A stretch of DNA of 64,000 bases, from the NCBI RefSeq assembly GCF_000411135.1, contig NZ_KE150262.1:966824-1030823 (forward strand), in the 5' to 3' direction. The notes under the pieces are model-generated. The model saw nothing but the letters and a program-made list of their open reading frames with translations, did not search any database and had not been told where the DNA came from. This document shows positions 35,844 through 45,614 of this stretch, piece by piece. The stretch is from Actinotignum schaalii FB123-CNA-2 (GTDB taxonomy: Bacteria; Actinomycetota; Actinomycetes; Actinomycetales; Actinomycetaceae). The translations under genes were made by a program, and so were the position numbers. The stretch's first letter is position 1. Each line of letters opens with the position of its first letter.

Positions 35844-37903
35844 AAGATCTCCGGGTGACGTGGGGGCAACTGCGTGGCTGGAACGGGGCCCTGCTCGGAG
35901 CGGTTCTCGATGAGATAGCGGCCGTGCGCCGGCGCTGCGAAGAAGCCAGCTGGCAGCTGCGCCAGCTAGCCGCGCGCTCCTTGAAGGGAGCCTGGGAAGG
36001 CTACGGAGCACGTGCCTTCCTTTCCGATGTGCGGGCCCTGGCCGCGCGCGCCGCCGCGCACACCGACCGTATTGACCACCTGATCCAGGCTTTGGGGGAA
36101 GCGCAGCATAAAATCACCCGTACCCAAACGGCAGTGAGCGAAGCACTCTCCCGTGCGAATGCTGCCGGAATGGAGATCACCCCTCGCGGTGAGGTGATCG
36201 ACCCGCTCGCCGGCGCGGATGACACCGGGGTAGCGGAGTGGGAACGCCACCAGATAGTGGTACAGATTAGAGCGGAGGTAGAGGTAGCCCACCGATCGGC
36301 CGATAATACGCTCAGCTATCTAAACAGGGTGTTCAACCAGCTGGCTGCCGGGCAGATAGCCCCGGAGGCTCGCACCAATTACTATCGTTCGGTCGGGCGG
36401 GTGCCGGTTGGGAAAAGCGCGGCCTATGTGCAGGCATGGTGGGCATCCTTGGGAGATGCCGAGCGCTCGTATGTGCTCGCCCATGCCCCTCAGGATCTGG
36501 GGAATTTGGACGGAATACCCTACGCGGTGCGGGACCGCGCCAATATTGCCGTGGCCCGTCATGACGAAGAAATGGCCCGCGCCTATTACGATCCGATTCT
36601 GGCCGAGCTTTCCGCGGAAATCGCCAGTGCCCAGGCGGATCTTGAGGGAAACCTCGGGAAAACTGATCGGGAGATTCGCACCGCCCAGCTTGGGGCGGCT
36701 CAACTGCGCTATGCCACCATCACCGCCAACCTGGCTGCGTACGCCAGGATCCGCACCCAGCGCGGCCTGGATCGCAATTGGCGCGAGCATATCTCCACGG
36801 CCCCGGTTCGCTCCGCTTCGTCCCAGGATTCGAAGCGGAGCTCGTCGCCACCCGCGGGGCGATCATTCGCGGCGCACTCGTCCGCCGCGCGACTATCCGC
36901 GGGGCGCGCAGCTCCGGCGCACTCGCCTGCGCCGCGTTCCTCTCCGCTGGCAGGCTCCGCCCAGTCCGCCCAGTCCGGCCAGCCACGCCAACTCCTCGTG
37001 TATCGCGGGCCGAACCGGGCCCGTACCGGTACCGGTGCGGAATTGCGCACCATCCAGGTGGCCCTATCTCAAGGCGATGTGGATACTGCCTCGTCTATCA
37101 CCATCGAGGTGGGTGGAATGACTACCAATGTGGTGAATTCCCTTGATTCCCACATCGAAGCGGCCGGCCGCCTGGCTACCCTCCAGCAGGAGATCCTCAC
37201 CGCTCGGGGAGAAACCGGAAGCCCGGCTGTGGTGACTTGGTTTGATTACGCCGCTCCGCAAAGTGCGCTGGACTCTTCCCTCTACACCCCGGCGCGCGCC
37301 CGTGAAGGCGGAGCAAGCCTCGCGCGCTTCGCGGAGGGAATTGCCCAGGTCCGCGGGGAGGATCGCCCGCGTATCAGTCTGCTGGGGCACTCCTACGGTT
37401 CAGTGACGGCTTCAGCGGCCGCGGAGCGGGTTCGGCCCGGCGTCGTCGACACTCTTGTGGTATACGGAACACCCGGGGTTGTGGCCGAAGGATGGGATAT
37501 GAATACCGGGGCGCACGGGGCTGGAAGCGCCGCCTCCAATCACGTCCTTTCCAATAAGAAAGACATTATTAACGTGGTCAACGTGCTGGGTGGGGGAGCG
37601 GTCTCGGGCGGGCATACCGATGCGCTCGGCTTCAATCCGCGCCGGGATCCGGATTTCACCGCGCATCATTTCTCCGGGCGCGGCGGATTATTCTCCCAGC
37701 ATTCGGAATATTTGGAAAACGCGGATTCCCCGCAAATGCGCGAACTTGCTCGTATTACCACCGATCCTGCCGCGGTGTCCGGAGTGCCGCAAGCCACGGA
37801 GCCCGGGGCGCCGCCAGCCAGGTTGACGCCGCCCCGCGAACCACCCGCCGGAGCTGCGCCGTTGCCCCAATCCCCACCGGTCCGCCCACCACCCGGAAGG
37901 TAG
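35840..37903 (+). CDS. DUF1023-type alpha/beta hydrolase with WXG-like helical N-terminus
   Basis: 687 residues. The N-terminal third is helical (about 1-130: LRQLAARSLKGAWEGYGARAF, a W-x-G within a helix turn, as in WXG100/LXG proteins), then helical scaffold to 325, a Ser/Ala/Pro linker (about 325-385), and a C-terminal hydrolase with nucleophile elbow LLGHSYGSVTA and later Asp/His candidates (GGHTDALG; AHHFSG). The family (DUF1023) is common in actinobacteria, often as large proteins with an N-terminal helical secretion-type domain. A Pro-rich tail closes the chain. No signal peptide. Likely a type-VII-exported enzyme or toxin; lipase/esterase activity is inferred from the fold only. Confidence 0.85.
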   Translation: MKDLRVTWGQLRGWNGALLGAVLDEIAAVRRRCEEASWQLRQLAARSLKGAWEGYGARAFLSDVRALAARAAAHTDRIDHLIQALGEAQHKITRTQTAVSEALSRANAAGMEITPRGEVIDPLAGADDTGVAEWERHQIVVQIRAEVEVAHRSADNTLSYLNRVFNQLAAGQIAPEARTNYYRSVGRVPVGKSAAYVQAWWASLGDAERSYVLAHAPQDLGNLDGIPYAVRDRANIAVARHDEEMARAYYDPILAELSAEIASAQADLEGNLGKTDREIRTAQLGAAQLRYATITANLAAYARIRTQRGLDRNWREHISTAPVRSASSQDSKRSSSPPAGRSFAAHSSAARLSAGRAAPAHSPAPRSSPLAGSAQSAQSGQPRQLLVYRGPNRARTGTGAELRTIQVALSQGDVDTASSITIEVGGMTTNVVNSLDSHIEAAGRLATLQQEILTARGETGSPAVVTWFDYAAPQSALDSSLYTPARAREGGASLARFAEGIAQVRGEDRPRISLLGHSYGSVTASAAAERVRPGVVDTLVVYGTPGVVAEGWDMNTGAHGAGSAASNHVLSNKKDIINVVNVLGGGAVSGGHTDALGFNPRRDPDFTAHHFSGRGGLFSQHSEYLENADSPQMRELARITTDPAAVSGVPQATEPGAPPARLTPPREPPAGAAPLPQSPPVRPPPGR

Positions 37904-37929
37904 ATGCGCACCGCGCGCGGAAGGGCTAC

Positions 37930-38160
37930 AATGAGCGGCGTTGGCTATGACCCGGCAATCACCGGCGAGCTCTCGGAAGAACAGCCGCGCGGCCCGTGCC
38001 GTGCAGCCCAGTAGAACCGAGCGGGTGGACCCGTTAGCGTCCTAATGAAGCGGTTACCCGCCGTACCACGCGTGCGGTGAGTAGCAAATGAGGTGGTACC
38101 GCGGTACCGGAATTCCGGCGTCGTCCTCAATCCGATTAGGTTTGAGACACGAGGAGACAC
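37930..38160 (+). promoter_or_regulatory. T-box riboswitch (translational, ultrashort stem I) for ileS
   Basis: The leader carries the actinobacterial ileS T-box layout. The specifier is ATC (37958-37960) in GGCAATCACCGGCGAGC; conserved AGTAGAACCGAGCGGG follows; the T-box core is AAATGAGGTGGTACCGCGG (38086-38104) with TGGT able to pair with the NCCA end of uncharged tRNA-Ile. Downstream, CGTCGTCCTC (38119-38128) is complementary to the GAGGA of the ileS ribosome site (38151-38155), so uncharged tRNA should expose translation rather than antiterminate transcription. Confidence 0.95.
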
Positions 38161-38163
38161 CGC

Positions 38164-41100
38164 GTGGATATGTATCCGCTTCATCGCGAGGGCGGCGTGC
38201 CCGCCTCCCCGAACTTCCCGAAGATGGAAGAAGGCACCCTCGCTTTCTGGAAGAAAGACAATACGTTCCAGTCCTCCGTGGCGCAGCGTGAATCCGGGCC
38301 GCACGGCTCCAATGAATTCGTTTTCTATGACGGTCCACCCTTCGCCAACGGCCTACCCCATTACGGTCACCTTCTCACCGGTTACGTCAAGGATGTGGTG
38401 GGGCGCTACCAGACCATGCGCGGGCGCCGAGTTGAGCGCCGCTTTGGCTGGGATACCCACGGGCTGCCGGCCGAATTGGAAGCCCAGCGTATCCTCGGCA
38501 TCGATTCCACCGATGAGATCGAGGATATGGGCATCGCCACATTTAACGAGGCCTGCCGTTCCTCGGTGCTGCGCTACACCAAGGAATGGGAAGAATACGT
38601 GACCCGCCAGGCACGTTGGGTCGATTTTTCCCATGATTACAAGACTCTGGACACCACCTATATGGAATCGGTGCTGTGGGCCTTCAAGACTCTGTACGAC
38701 AAGGGTCTGGCTTACGATGGCTACCGGGTGCTGCCCTACTGCTGGAATGACGAAACCCCGCTGTCCAATCACGAATTGAAGATGGATGACGACGTCTACA
38801 AGGACCGGCAGGATCTCAGCTTGACCGTGGGGCTGCGTCTGGAAACGGGTGAACTCGCCCTTATTTGGACGACGACGCCCTGGACGCTGCCCTCCAATCT
38901 GGCCATTGCCGTGGGTCCGGACATCGAGTACCTCACCGTCATTCCGCGCGAAGGCAAGCTGGAAGGCGAGCGAGTGATTATCTCCGCAGCCCGCCTGGAA
39001 TCTTACGAAAAGGAACTGGGTGAAGATCCGGAAGTTGTGGATCGTTTCCCCGGCTCGCGGCTAGTGGGCCGCGCTTACGCCCCGATTTTCGATTACTTCA
39101 TGAATCGTGCGGACGATGAGGCACCCGGCCCGCATGCCTACCACGTGATCGCGGGGAGCTTCGTGACCACCGACGACGGTACCGGGCTGGTTCATATTGC
39201 CCCCGCCTTCGGTGAAGACGATATGTTCGCCTGCCAGGAGGTGGGCATCCGCCCCGTGGTTCCGGTGGATGGCGCCGGGCGTTTCACCGCCGAGGTGCCC
39301 GATTACGAAGGCACCCAGGTCTTTGATGCCAATCTGCCCATCACCCGCGATCTGCGCGAGGGAACCGGACCGCTGGCACGCCGCCCGGAAAACGAGCGCG
39401 CCGTGCTTGTGCAAGAACGCTCCTACCTGCACTCCTACCCGCATTGCTGGCGCTGCCGTAAACCGCTCATCTACAAGGCAGTGTCCTCGTGGTTTGTGCG
39501 GGTGAGTGCCTTCCGAGATCGGATGGTGGAGCTTAACGAGCAGATCGAATGGACCCCGGCGCATATCAAGCACGGCCAGTTCGGTAACTGGCTTGCCGGG
39601 GCGCGCGATTGGTCCATTTCTCGTAACCGGTTCTGGGGCAGCCCCATTCCGGTATGGCGTTCCGACGATCCGAACTATCCGCGCGAAGATGTATACGGTT
39701 CCCTGGAAGAACTCGAGCGTGATTTCGGGCGACTGCCGCGTAACGAGAAGGGCGAAGTGGATCTCCACCGTCCCTATATCGACGAGCTGACCCGCCCTAA
39801 CCCGGACGATCCGACGGGTAAGTCCACCATGCGGCGCATCACCGACGTGTTGGATTGCTGGTTTGAATCGGGCTCCATGCCCTACGCCCAGGTCCACTAT
39901 CCCTTCGAGAATAAGGACTGGTTCGAGGACCACTACCCGGGGGACTTTATCGTCGAATACATCGGCCAGACTCGCGGCTGGTTCTACACCCTCCACGTGC
40001 TTGCCACCGCGCTCTTTGACCGTCCGGCCTTCCGCACCTGTATTTCCCACGGCATTGTGCTGGGAGATGACGGTCAGAAGATGTCGAAATCGCTGCGCAA
40101 TTACCCGGATGTCTACGAGATGTTCGACGAGGTCGGCGCGGATGCGATGCGTTTCTTCCTCATGAATTCACCGATTGTGCGCGGCGGGAACCTCATCGTG
40201 ACCGAACGTGCCCTGCGCGATACGGTGCGCCAGGTCCTGCTGCCGCTGTGGAATGCCTACTACTTCTTCGCGCTTTACGCCTCGACGTGCTCGAAGGGGG
40301 AGGGCTACCGCGCCCAGCCGGTAAGCGACCCCTCCGGTTTGGATGTGATGGACCGCTACCTGCTGGCCAGCATTAAGGACCTGGCCGATAAGGTGCGCAC
40401 CGACCTGGATAACTACGATATTCCGGCAGCCTGCGACCGGGTGCGCGGTTTCCTAGATGTGCTGACCAACTGGTACGTGCGTACCTCCCGGGATCGCTTC
40501 TGGAATGAGGACCACGCCGCCTTCGATACCCTCTACACGGCGCTCGAAGTGCTCATGCGGGTCATGGCGCCCCTCGCGCCGCTCGTGACCGAAGAGATCT
40601 GGAAGGGGCTGACCGGCGGACGCTCCGTCCACTTGGAAGACTGGCCCGAACTACCCGATTCCTGGAAGGACGATGCGCTGCGCGAAGCGATGGACGAAGC
40701 GCGCGCCGTCGTCTCCGCTGCGCATTCCCTGCGTAAAACCCACCAGTTGCGGGTGCGCCAACCGCTGCGTACCCTCACCATCGTCACCGACCGTGACCTG
40801 GCGCCCTTCACCGAGCTCATCGCTCTGGAAGTGAACGTCAAGAATGTTGAGCTCAAGGACGTGGCGCAATCGGGGATGAAGGTCAGCCGTGACCTCAAGG
40901 TTCTCCCGCGTGAGCTGGATCCCCAGCTACGCAAGATGACCTCCGCGCTCTTCCAAGCCGCCAAGGCCGGGAACTGGAGCGAAGACGGTGCGGACGCGGT
41001 GCTCCACACCGATCCGGAGGTGCGCCTGGCGCCCGGCCAATTCGAGATCACCGTATCGGTGGAAGCCGACCCGGGTTCAGTTGCCGCGGCGCTCGATTCC

Positions 41101-41379
41101 GGTTCCTTCATCGCCCTGGATACCGAGGTGGATGAAGAACTGGAAGCCGAAGGCTACGCCCGCGACGTCGTGCGCGCCGTGCAGGACGAACGCAAGAACG
41201 CGCAGCTGCACGTGGCCGACCGGATCGCTCTCAACCTCACGGTTCCCGCCGAGCGCGTTGATGCGGTTACCCGCTATCTGCCCTTCATCCAGGAGGAAAC
41301 TCTCGCGGTGCAGGCGCAGGTGACTGCGGGTGCAGAAGGCGCACCGCTCGGCATCGAGGTGACGAAAGTCGCGTACTAA
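38164..41379 (+). CDS. ileS: Isoleucyl-tRNA synthetase, eukaryote-like type
   Basis: Charges tRNA-Ile. HIGH variant HYGH at residues 66-69 and KMSKS near 640 ([11 protein letters not shown]). Length 1,071 and the motifs [15 protein letters not shown] and [15 protein letters not shown] place it with the eukaryote-like IleRS2 group, usually poorly inhibited by mupirocin. The CP1 editing domain ([30 protein letters not shown]) is intact. GTG is chosen because GAGGAG lies seven bases upstream and is the site masked by the T-box; ATG two codons later is spaced too far. Confidence 0.97.
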   Translation: MDMYPLHREGGVPASPNFPKMEEGTLAFWKKDNTFQSSVAQRESGPHGSNEFVFYDGPPFANGLPHYGHLLTGYVKDVVGRYQTMRGRRVERRFGWDTHGLPAELEAQRILGIDSTDEIEDMGIATFNEACRSSVLRYTKEWEEYVTRQARWVDFSHDYKTLDTTYMESVLWAFKTLYDKGLAYDGYRVLPYCWNDETPLSNHELKMDDDVYKDRQDLSLTVGLRLETGELALIWTTTPWTLPSNLAIAVGPDIEYLTVIPREGKLEGERVIISAARLESYEKELGEDPEVVDRFPGSRLVGRAYAPIFDYFMNRADDEAPGPHAYHVIAGSFVTTDDGTGLVHIAPAFGEDDMFACQEVGIRPVVPVDGAGRFTAEVPDYEGTQVFDANLPITRDLREGTGPLARRPENERAVLVQERSYLHSYPHCWRCRKPLIYKAVSSWFVRVSAFRDRMVELNEQIEWTPAHIKHGQFGNWLAGARDWSISRNRFWGSPIPVWRSDDPNYPREDVYGSLEELERDFGRLPRNEKGEVDLHRPYIDELTRPNPDDPTGKSTMRRITDVLDCWFESGSMPYAQVHYPFENKDWFEDHYPGDFIVEYIGQTRGWFYTLHVLATALFDRPAFRTCISHGIVLGDDGQKMSKSLRNYPDVYEMFDEVGADAMRFFLMNSPIVRGGNLIVTERALRDTVRQVLLPLWNAYYFFALYASTCSKGEGYRAQPVSDPSGLDVMDRYLLASIKDLADKVRTDLDNYDIPAACDRVRGFLDVLTNWYVRTSRDRFWNEDHAAFDTLYTALEVLMRVMAPLAPLVTEEIWKGLTGGRSVHLEDWPELPDSWKDDALREAMDEARAVVSAAHSLRKTHQLRVRQPLRTLTIVTDRDLAPFTELIALEVNVKNVELKDVAQSGMKVSRDLKVLPRELDPQLRKMTSALFQAAKAGNWSEDGADAVLHTDPEVRLAPGQFEITVSVEADPGSVAAALDSGSFIALDTEVDEELEAEGYARDVVRAVQDERKNAQLHVADRIALNLTVPAERVDAVTRYLPFIQEETLAVQAQVTAGAEGAPLGIEVTKVAY

Positions 41380-41383
41380 AGGT

Positions 41384-41408
41384 CGGCGCGCTCTGTAACG
41401 GCGCGCCG
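41384..41408 (+). terminator. Hairpin after ileS
   Basis: 8-bp perfect stem CGGCGCGC/GCGCGCCG with a 9-base loop, four bases after the ileS stop, without a U tract. Position suggests termination or mRNA 3' end protection. Confidence 0.5.
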
Positions 41409-41436
41409 TGATCCTCTAGAGTAGGGTGCCTTGCAC

Positions 41437-41473
41437 GGGCCGCGGTGGACGACCATGGTTTTCGCCGCGGCCC
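41437..41473 (+). promoter_or_regulatory. Leader hairpin upstream of brnQ
   Basis: 9-bp perfect stem GGGCCGCGG/CCGCGGCCC with a 19-base loop, 24 bases ahead of the brnQ ribosome site. It could modulate brnQ translation; no T-box core or leader peptide was found. Confidence 0.35.
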
Positions 41474-41508
41474 ACGCACTCTCCTCACAATTCACACGAA
41501 GGTCAGGG

Positions 41509-42882
41509 ATGAAAAAATCGCGCGTCCTCACGCTCGCTGTTACCGGTTTGGCGCTCTTCGCCATGTTCTTCGGGGCGGGGAATCTGATTTTCCCGGTGAT
41601 GCTCGGCATCCAAGCCGGAACAAATACGCCGCTGGCTATCGCCGGATTTATCGGCACCGGGGTTATTCTCCCCGCCGTTGGGCTCATCGCTGCCACCTCT
41701 AGCCGCGATGGTACTCCGCAGGATATTGCGACCCGTATCGGTCGCATCCCCGGTCACGCGCTTCTGTGGGCAATTTTTATCACCACCGGAGTTTTGTACG
41801 CGGTACCGCGGGTGGCCGCGGTGAGTTTCGAGGTTGCGGTCCGCCCCGTGATGCACGACGACGCCGCTGCCCGCCCCGCCCTCCTTGTTTTCTCCGCCGT
41901 GTTCTTCGTGGTGGCTGTGCTCGTGGCCCTCAACCCAGGCAAAATGGTGGATCGAGTGGGAGGAATCCTCACCCCTGCCCTCGTTATTCTCATGGCGATT
42001 CTTATTGCGGTGGTGGTGCTCAACCTGCCGCCCCAGGTTGCCCTTCCGCAGGCACCGTATGCGCCCAATGCGCTCACCGGTGGGCTGCTGAGCGGGTATA
42101 TGACCATGGATGCGCTGGCGGCCTTCGTCTTTGGGTTGGTCATCGTGTCCTCATTGCGCTCCAAAGGTTTCACCTCCCGCGGGGCGCTCTTCGGGGGAGC
42201 GGCGGGCGTGGCCCTCATCGCCGCGATTATCCTCGCCGCGATCTACCTGGGGCTGTCCCAGATCGGGGTCCGGGTGGCCACCGAGGGATTTGCCAACGGT
42301 GCGGATGCACTGGCGGCTGTTTCCGAGCGTTTCTTCGGACGCAGCGGTCAGCTTATTTTCGGTGCCATCACGATTCTGGCGTGCCTGACGACGGCGATTG
42401 GCCTGCTGGGCGCGGCCACTCAGTTTTATCGCAGTTATCTTCCGGGGCTGGCGTACCGTCCTCTCCTCATCGGGCAGGGAATGTTTGCTTTTGCCATGTC
42501 CACGCTGGGACTGGAAGGAATCCTCAATTTCATTAATCCGATCAATCGCTTTATTTATCCCATCGCGATTGTTCTTATTTTCGTGACGCTTGTTGATCTG
42601 GCGGTTCCCGGGCGCCTGCATTGGGCTTACCGAGCCTCCGCCTGGATTGCGGCACCTCTCGCTCTCCTGGACGGGCTGGTTGTCACCGAATGGGATATTT
42701 TCGCTCCCGTCGCGGAATTCTTGGCGCTATTCCCGCTGGGTGCAGAAGGGCTCGCCTGGGCCGGGCCGGCGGTGCTCGGTTTTGTTCTCGGGCTAGCGGT
42801 AGACGGGATCCAAGGGCGGTTATTCCCACCGACTCTGGTGCGAGCCAAAGCCGATGAGCCAGCGGAGGCGCCAGTAGCCTGA
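41509..42882 (+). CDS. brnQ: Branched-chain amino acid carrier (LIVCS family)
   Basis: Cation-coupled importer of Leu, Ile and Val. About 12 membrane helices; the N-terminal GLALFAMFFGAGNLIFPVMLG is the family hallmark, followed by GTGVILPAVGLIA. ATG follows GAAGG; the frame extends upstream to 41431 but without a ribosome site. 457 residues. Placing it directly behind T-box-controlled ileS makes metabolic sense (isoleucine supply), although a terminator-like hairpin separates them. Confidence 0.95.
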   Translation: MKKSRVLTLAVTGLALFAMFFGAGNLIFPVMLGIQAGTNTPLAIAGFIGTGVILPAVGLIAATSSRDGTPQDIATRIGRIPGHALLWAIFITTGVLYAVPRVAAVSFEVAVRPVMHDDAAARPALLVFSAVFFVVAVLVALNPGKMVDRVGGILTPALVILMAILIAVVVLNLPPQVALPQAPYAPNALTGGLLSGYMTMDALAAFVFGLVIVSSLRSKGFTSRGALFGGAAGVALIAAIILAAIYLGLSQIGVRVATEGFANGADALAAVSERFFGRSGQLIFGAITILACLTTAIGLLGAATQFYRSYLPGLAYRPLLIGQGMFAFAMSTLGLEGILNFINPINRFIYPIAIVLIFVTLVDLAVPGRLHWAYRASAWIAAPLALLDGLVVTEWDIFAPVAEFLALFPLGAEGLAWAGPAVLGFVLGLAVDGIQGRLFPPTLVRAKADEPAEAPVA

Positions 42883-42987
42883 TATTTGCGGGGTGTCGGC
42901 GAACGCTCGCGGTGAAACTATTGTTTCTATGTTTTAATGAAACCACGTAGAACTCCGCGGGAGTTCCCCAAGGATGTGGAGAAAAAC

Positions 42988-43956
42988 ATGGCAACACAGC
43001 ACACCCCGGAAAAAATCATTTTGGATTGCGATCCCGGTCATGACGACGCCGTTGCGATGCTGCTGGCGTGGGCGAATCCGCAGATTGAACTGCTTGCCGT
43101 CACCACGGTGGGTGGCAACCAAACCCTGAAGAAGGTTACGAATAATGCCCTCGCCGTGGGCACCGTCATGAAAATGACCGGCGTGCCTTTCGCGGCCGGA
43201 TGCGACCGACCGCTGGTACGCCCGGTGGAAGTCGCCCCCGATATTCACGGGGATACCGGCTTGGACGGCACCGAACTGCCAGCCCCGACTATCGAGCTTG
43301 ATTCCCGGCACGCCGTCGACCTCATTATTGACACGGTGATGGCGCACGAACCGGGAACCGTCACCCTGGTTCCCACCGGTCCGCTCACCAATATCGCGCT
43401 GGCGGTACGTAAGGAACCGCGCCTGGCCGAGCGTGTCAAGCAGGTGGTCCTCATGGGTGGGGGCTACCACGTTGGTAACTGGTCCGCGGTGGCCGAATTC
43501 AATATTAAGATCGACCCCGAAGCCGCGCATATCGTTTTCAACGAGCCGTGGAAGGTGGTCATGGTGGGCCTGGATCTCACCCACCAGGCGCTCTGCACCC
43601 CGGAAGCCTACGCAAAAATTGATGCGGTGGGCACCCAGCCGGCCCGTTTCGTCCACGAACTCATGGATTTCTTCCGTGCTTCCTACCAGGACGCGCAGGG
43701 CTTCGACTACCCGCCGGTGCATGATCCGTGCGCGGTTGCCTATCTTATTGACCCCACCATCGTGGAAACGGTGCAGGTCCCCATTGATGTGGAACTCACC
43801 GGAACCCTAACCGTGGGGATGACAGTGGCTGATTTCCGCGGACCCATTCCCGAGGACTGCCACACCTGGGCTGCGACCCGACTCGATCACGGGCGTTTCT
43901 GGGATCTCATCGCCGATGCGCTGGAGCGCGTGGGTGAACACCACTACCTGGGCTAA
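42988..43956 (+). CDS. Inosine/uridine-preferring nucleoside hydrolase
   Basis: Calcium-dependent N-ribohydrolase that splits nucleosides into base and ribose. The N-terminal Asp cluster DCDPGHDDA binds calcium and ribose; VLMGGGYHVGNWSAVAEFNI and the C-terminal HDPCAV complete the active site. ATG follows GGAG; upstream codons in the open frame are disregarded. 322 residues, cytosolic. A transporter gene follows, suggesting a nucleoside salvage pair. Substrate choice cannot be read here. Confidence 0.93.
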   Translation: MATQHTPEKIILDCDPGHDDAVAMLLAWANPQIELLAVTTVGGNQTLKKVTNNALAVGTVMKMTGVPFAAGCDRPLVRPVEVAPDIHGDTGLDGTELPAPTIELDSRHAVDLIIDTVMAHEPGTVTLVPTGPLTNIALAVRKEPRLAERVKQVVLMGGGYHVGNWSAVAEFNIKIDPEAAHIVFNEPWKVVMVGLDLTHQALCTPEAYAKIDAVGTQPARFVHELMDFFRASYQDAQGFDYPPVHDPCAVAYLIDPTIVETVQVPIDVELTGTLTVGMTVADFRGPIPEDCHTWAATRLDHGRFWDLIADALERVGEHHYLG

Positions 43957-43990
43957 CCACGGGGCTAATCCCCGTCCAACCCAACCTTTG

Positions 43991-44030
43991 TGAACGGAGG
44001 GCGGTGCCGCCACGGTGCGGCGTCGTCCTC
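43991..44030 (+). promoter_or_regulatory. T-box-3'-half-like hairpin element upstream of MFS gene
   Basis: GAACGGAGGGCGGTGCCGCC followed by a GCCGC/GCGGC hairpin and GTCGTCCTCC copies the order of the ileS T-box end (AATGAGGTGGTACCGCGG, hairpin, GTCGTCCTC). The critical TGG is CGG here, and only about 35 bases separate it from the preceding gene, so there is no room for a stem I. The anti-Shine-Dalgarno-like CCTCC could pair with upstream GGAGG (43996-44000). Function unknown; decayed T-box or convergent structure. Confidence 0.4.
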
Positions 44031-44050
44031 CCCGGTGAGAAAGAAAAACT

Positions 44051-45490
44051 ATGGCATCGTCCGTTCCCACACGTGCCTGCCGGGCGCAATCCGGTTCGCG
44101 CACGAATATTATCGTGCTGATGGCCGCGCTGCTCTGCGCGGTCTTCGCCTTCCAGCTCAACGCCTCCATGCTTTCCCCAGCTCTGCATACTATGAGCGTG
44201 GAACTCAATGCGACCGAGGTTGAAATTGGCGTGACCCAAACGGCCTTCTTCGCTTCCGCCGCGCTCTTCTCCCTTTTCCTGCCGCGCTGGGGCGACCTTA
44301 TCGGGCGTAAGAAGATTCTGCTGGGCATGCTCCTGGCTACCGGGATCGGATGCGTGGTCTCGGCACTGGCTCCCAATGTCACGATCCTCGGTATCGGGCG
44401 TGTGATTCAGGGGACGGCGGGGCCGATGGTGCCTCTCACCCTTGTGATGCTGCACCAGGAAGTGCCCGAACCGCGCCGTTACGCCAAGTACATGGCTATT
44501 CTTACCTCCGTCAACGGCGGTATCGCAGGAGTAGACGCCCTGTTGGGCGGCTGGCTCGCCGGGAACTGGGGCTTCCGCTCCGTTTTCGTGTGCATGGCAG
44601 TTGTGTGCGCCGTCGCTTTCCTGGCGTCGGTGTTCGGGACCCGTGAATCCCAGGGCGACCGCACCCCGATGGACTGGCCCGGCGTTATCGCACTCCTCAT
44701 CGTTTTTGGCTGCGTCTATTTCGCTTTCAATGAGTTAGGCAAGCTCGGGGATGCCCGCTGGTGGCTCATCGGCGTGGAAATCCTGGTGGCCGCCGTTTCC
44801 GCGGTGATTTTCTGGAAGATCGAGTCCTCGCGCGCACACCCGCTGGTGGCCACTCGCTACCTCAAGCAACGGCGCACCTGGGCTCTCCTGTCCACCACTC
44901 TCTTCACCATGACCGGGGTATTCGCGGTCATGAACGGTCTCATCCCGAACCTGGCGCAGCTGGAAGCCAGTGCCGGTGGTCTGGAGCTCCCGGCCGAAAC
45001 GGTCTCCTTCGTGACGCTGACGCCCTACGCGATTGCCGGTCTTATTATGGGGCCGATCGCCGGGCAGCTCGCTTCGCGTTTCGGCTACAAGAAGGTGCTC
45101 CAGGCGGGGCTCCTCTCCACGGTTATTTTCCTCGGGATCGCGGTGTTCGGTGTGGGGGCACCCTCGAAGTCGCTTATCTTCTTCCTGTGCGTGGCCATCG
45201 GTATTACCTACGCCGGTACCGTCAATATCATGCTCAACGGCTTGGGTATCGTGCTCTCCCCGGCTGATAACCAGGGCTACCTACCGGGAATGAATGCCGG
45301 TGCCTTCAACCTGGGAGCCGGGCTTTCCTTCGCGATCCTCACCGCTGTGGCCACCGCCGTGGGTGGCACTGAGAACCTGGTGGGCGGTTATCAGGCCGGA
45401 ATTGCGGTGGGTGCGGTCCTTGTGATTATTGCGCTTCTCCTCTCCACCCTCATCCCGTCGGTGGAGAACGCGGAGGAATCAGCCTCCTAG
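44051..45490 (+). CDS. Major facilitator superfamily transporter (DHA2-like)
   Basis: About 14 hydrophobic segments in 479 residues, as in the DHA2 drug:proton antiporters. Motif A-like GDLIGRKKILLGM between helices 2 and 3 and an N-terminal NASMLSPALHTM segment are seen. It follows the nucleoside hydrolase in the same direction by 94 bases, so it may carry nucleosides or bases, but family assignment alone would suggest drug or metabolite efflux. Substrate unknown. The weak AGAAAGA ribosome site lies just after the T-box-like element. Confidence 0.88.
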   Translation: MASSVPTRACRAQSGSRTNIIVLMAALLCAVFAFQLNASMLSPALHTMSVELNATEVEIGVTQTAFFASAALFSLFLPRWGDLIGRKKILLGMLLATGIGCVVSALAPNVTILGIGRVIQGTAGPMVPLTLVMLHQEVPEPRRYAKYMAILTSVNGGIAGVDALLGGWLAGNWGFRSVFVCMAVVCAVAFLASVFGTRESQGDRTPMDWPGVIALLIVFGCVYFAFNELGKLGDARWWLIGVEILVAAVSAVIFWKIESSRAHPLVATRYLKQRRTWALLSTTLFTMTGVFAVMNGLIPNLAQLEASAGGLELPAETVSFVTLTPYAIAGLIMGPIAGQLASRFGYKKVLQAGLLSTVIFLGIAVFGVGAPSKSLIFFLCVAIGITYAGTVNIMLNGLGIVLSPADNQGYLPGMNAGAFNLGAGLSFAILTAVATAVGGTENLVGGYQAGIAVGAVLVIIALLLSTLIPSVENAEESAS

Positions 45491-45535
45491 GCACATCCGT
45501 ACATAAGGGTTCGTGCGGACCGGTAGTGTGCGGGA

Positions 45536-45581
45536 ACGGGGCCCACGGGGCTGGCAGCGCCAGTCGCACCGTGGGCCCCGT
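45536..45581 (+). terminator. 13-bp hairpin between MFS gene and folC
   Basis: Perfect 13-bp stem ACGGGGCCCACGG/CCGTGGGCCCCGT (45536-45548 with 45569-45581), 20-base loop, no U tract. TATATG follows at 45584 and may serve as -10 for folC. Confidence 0.5.
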
Positions 45582-45614
45582 GGTATATGCTGGTGTGCCG
45601 TGAAAGGGGCAGGT

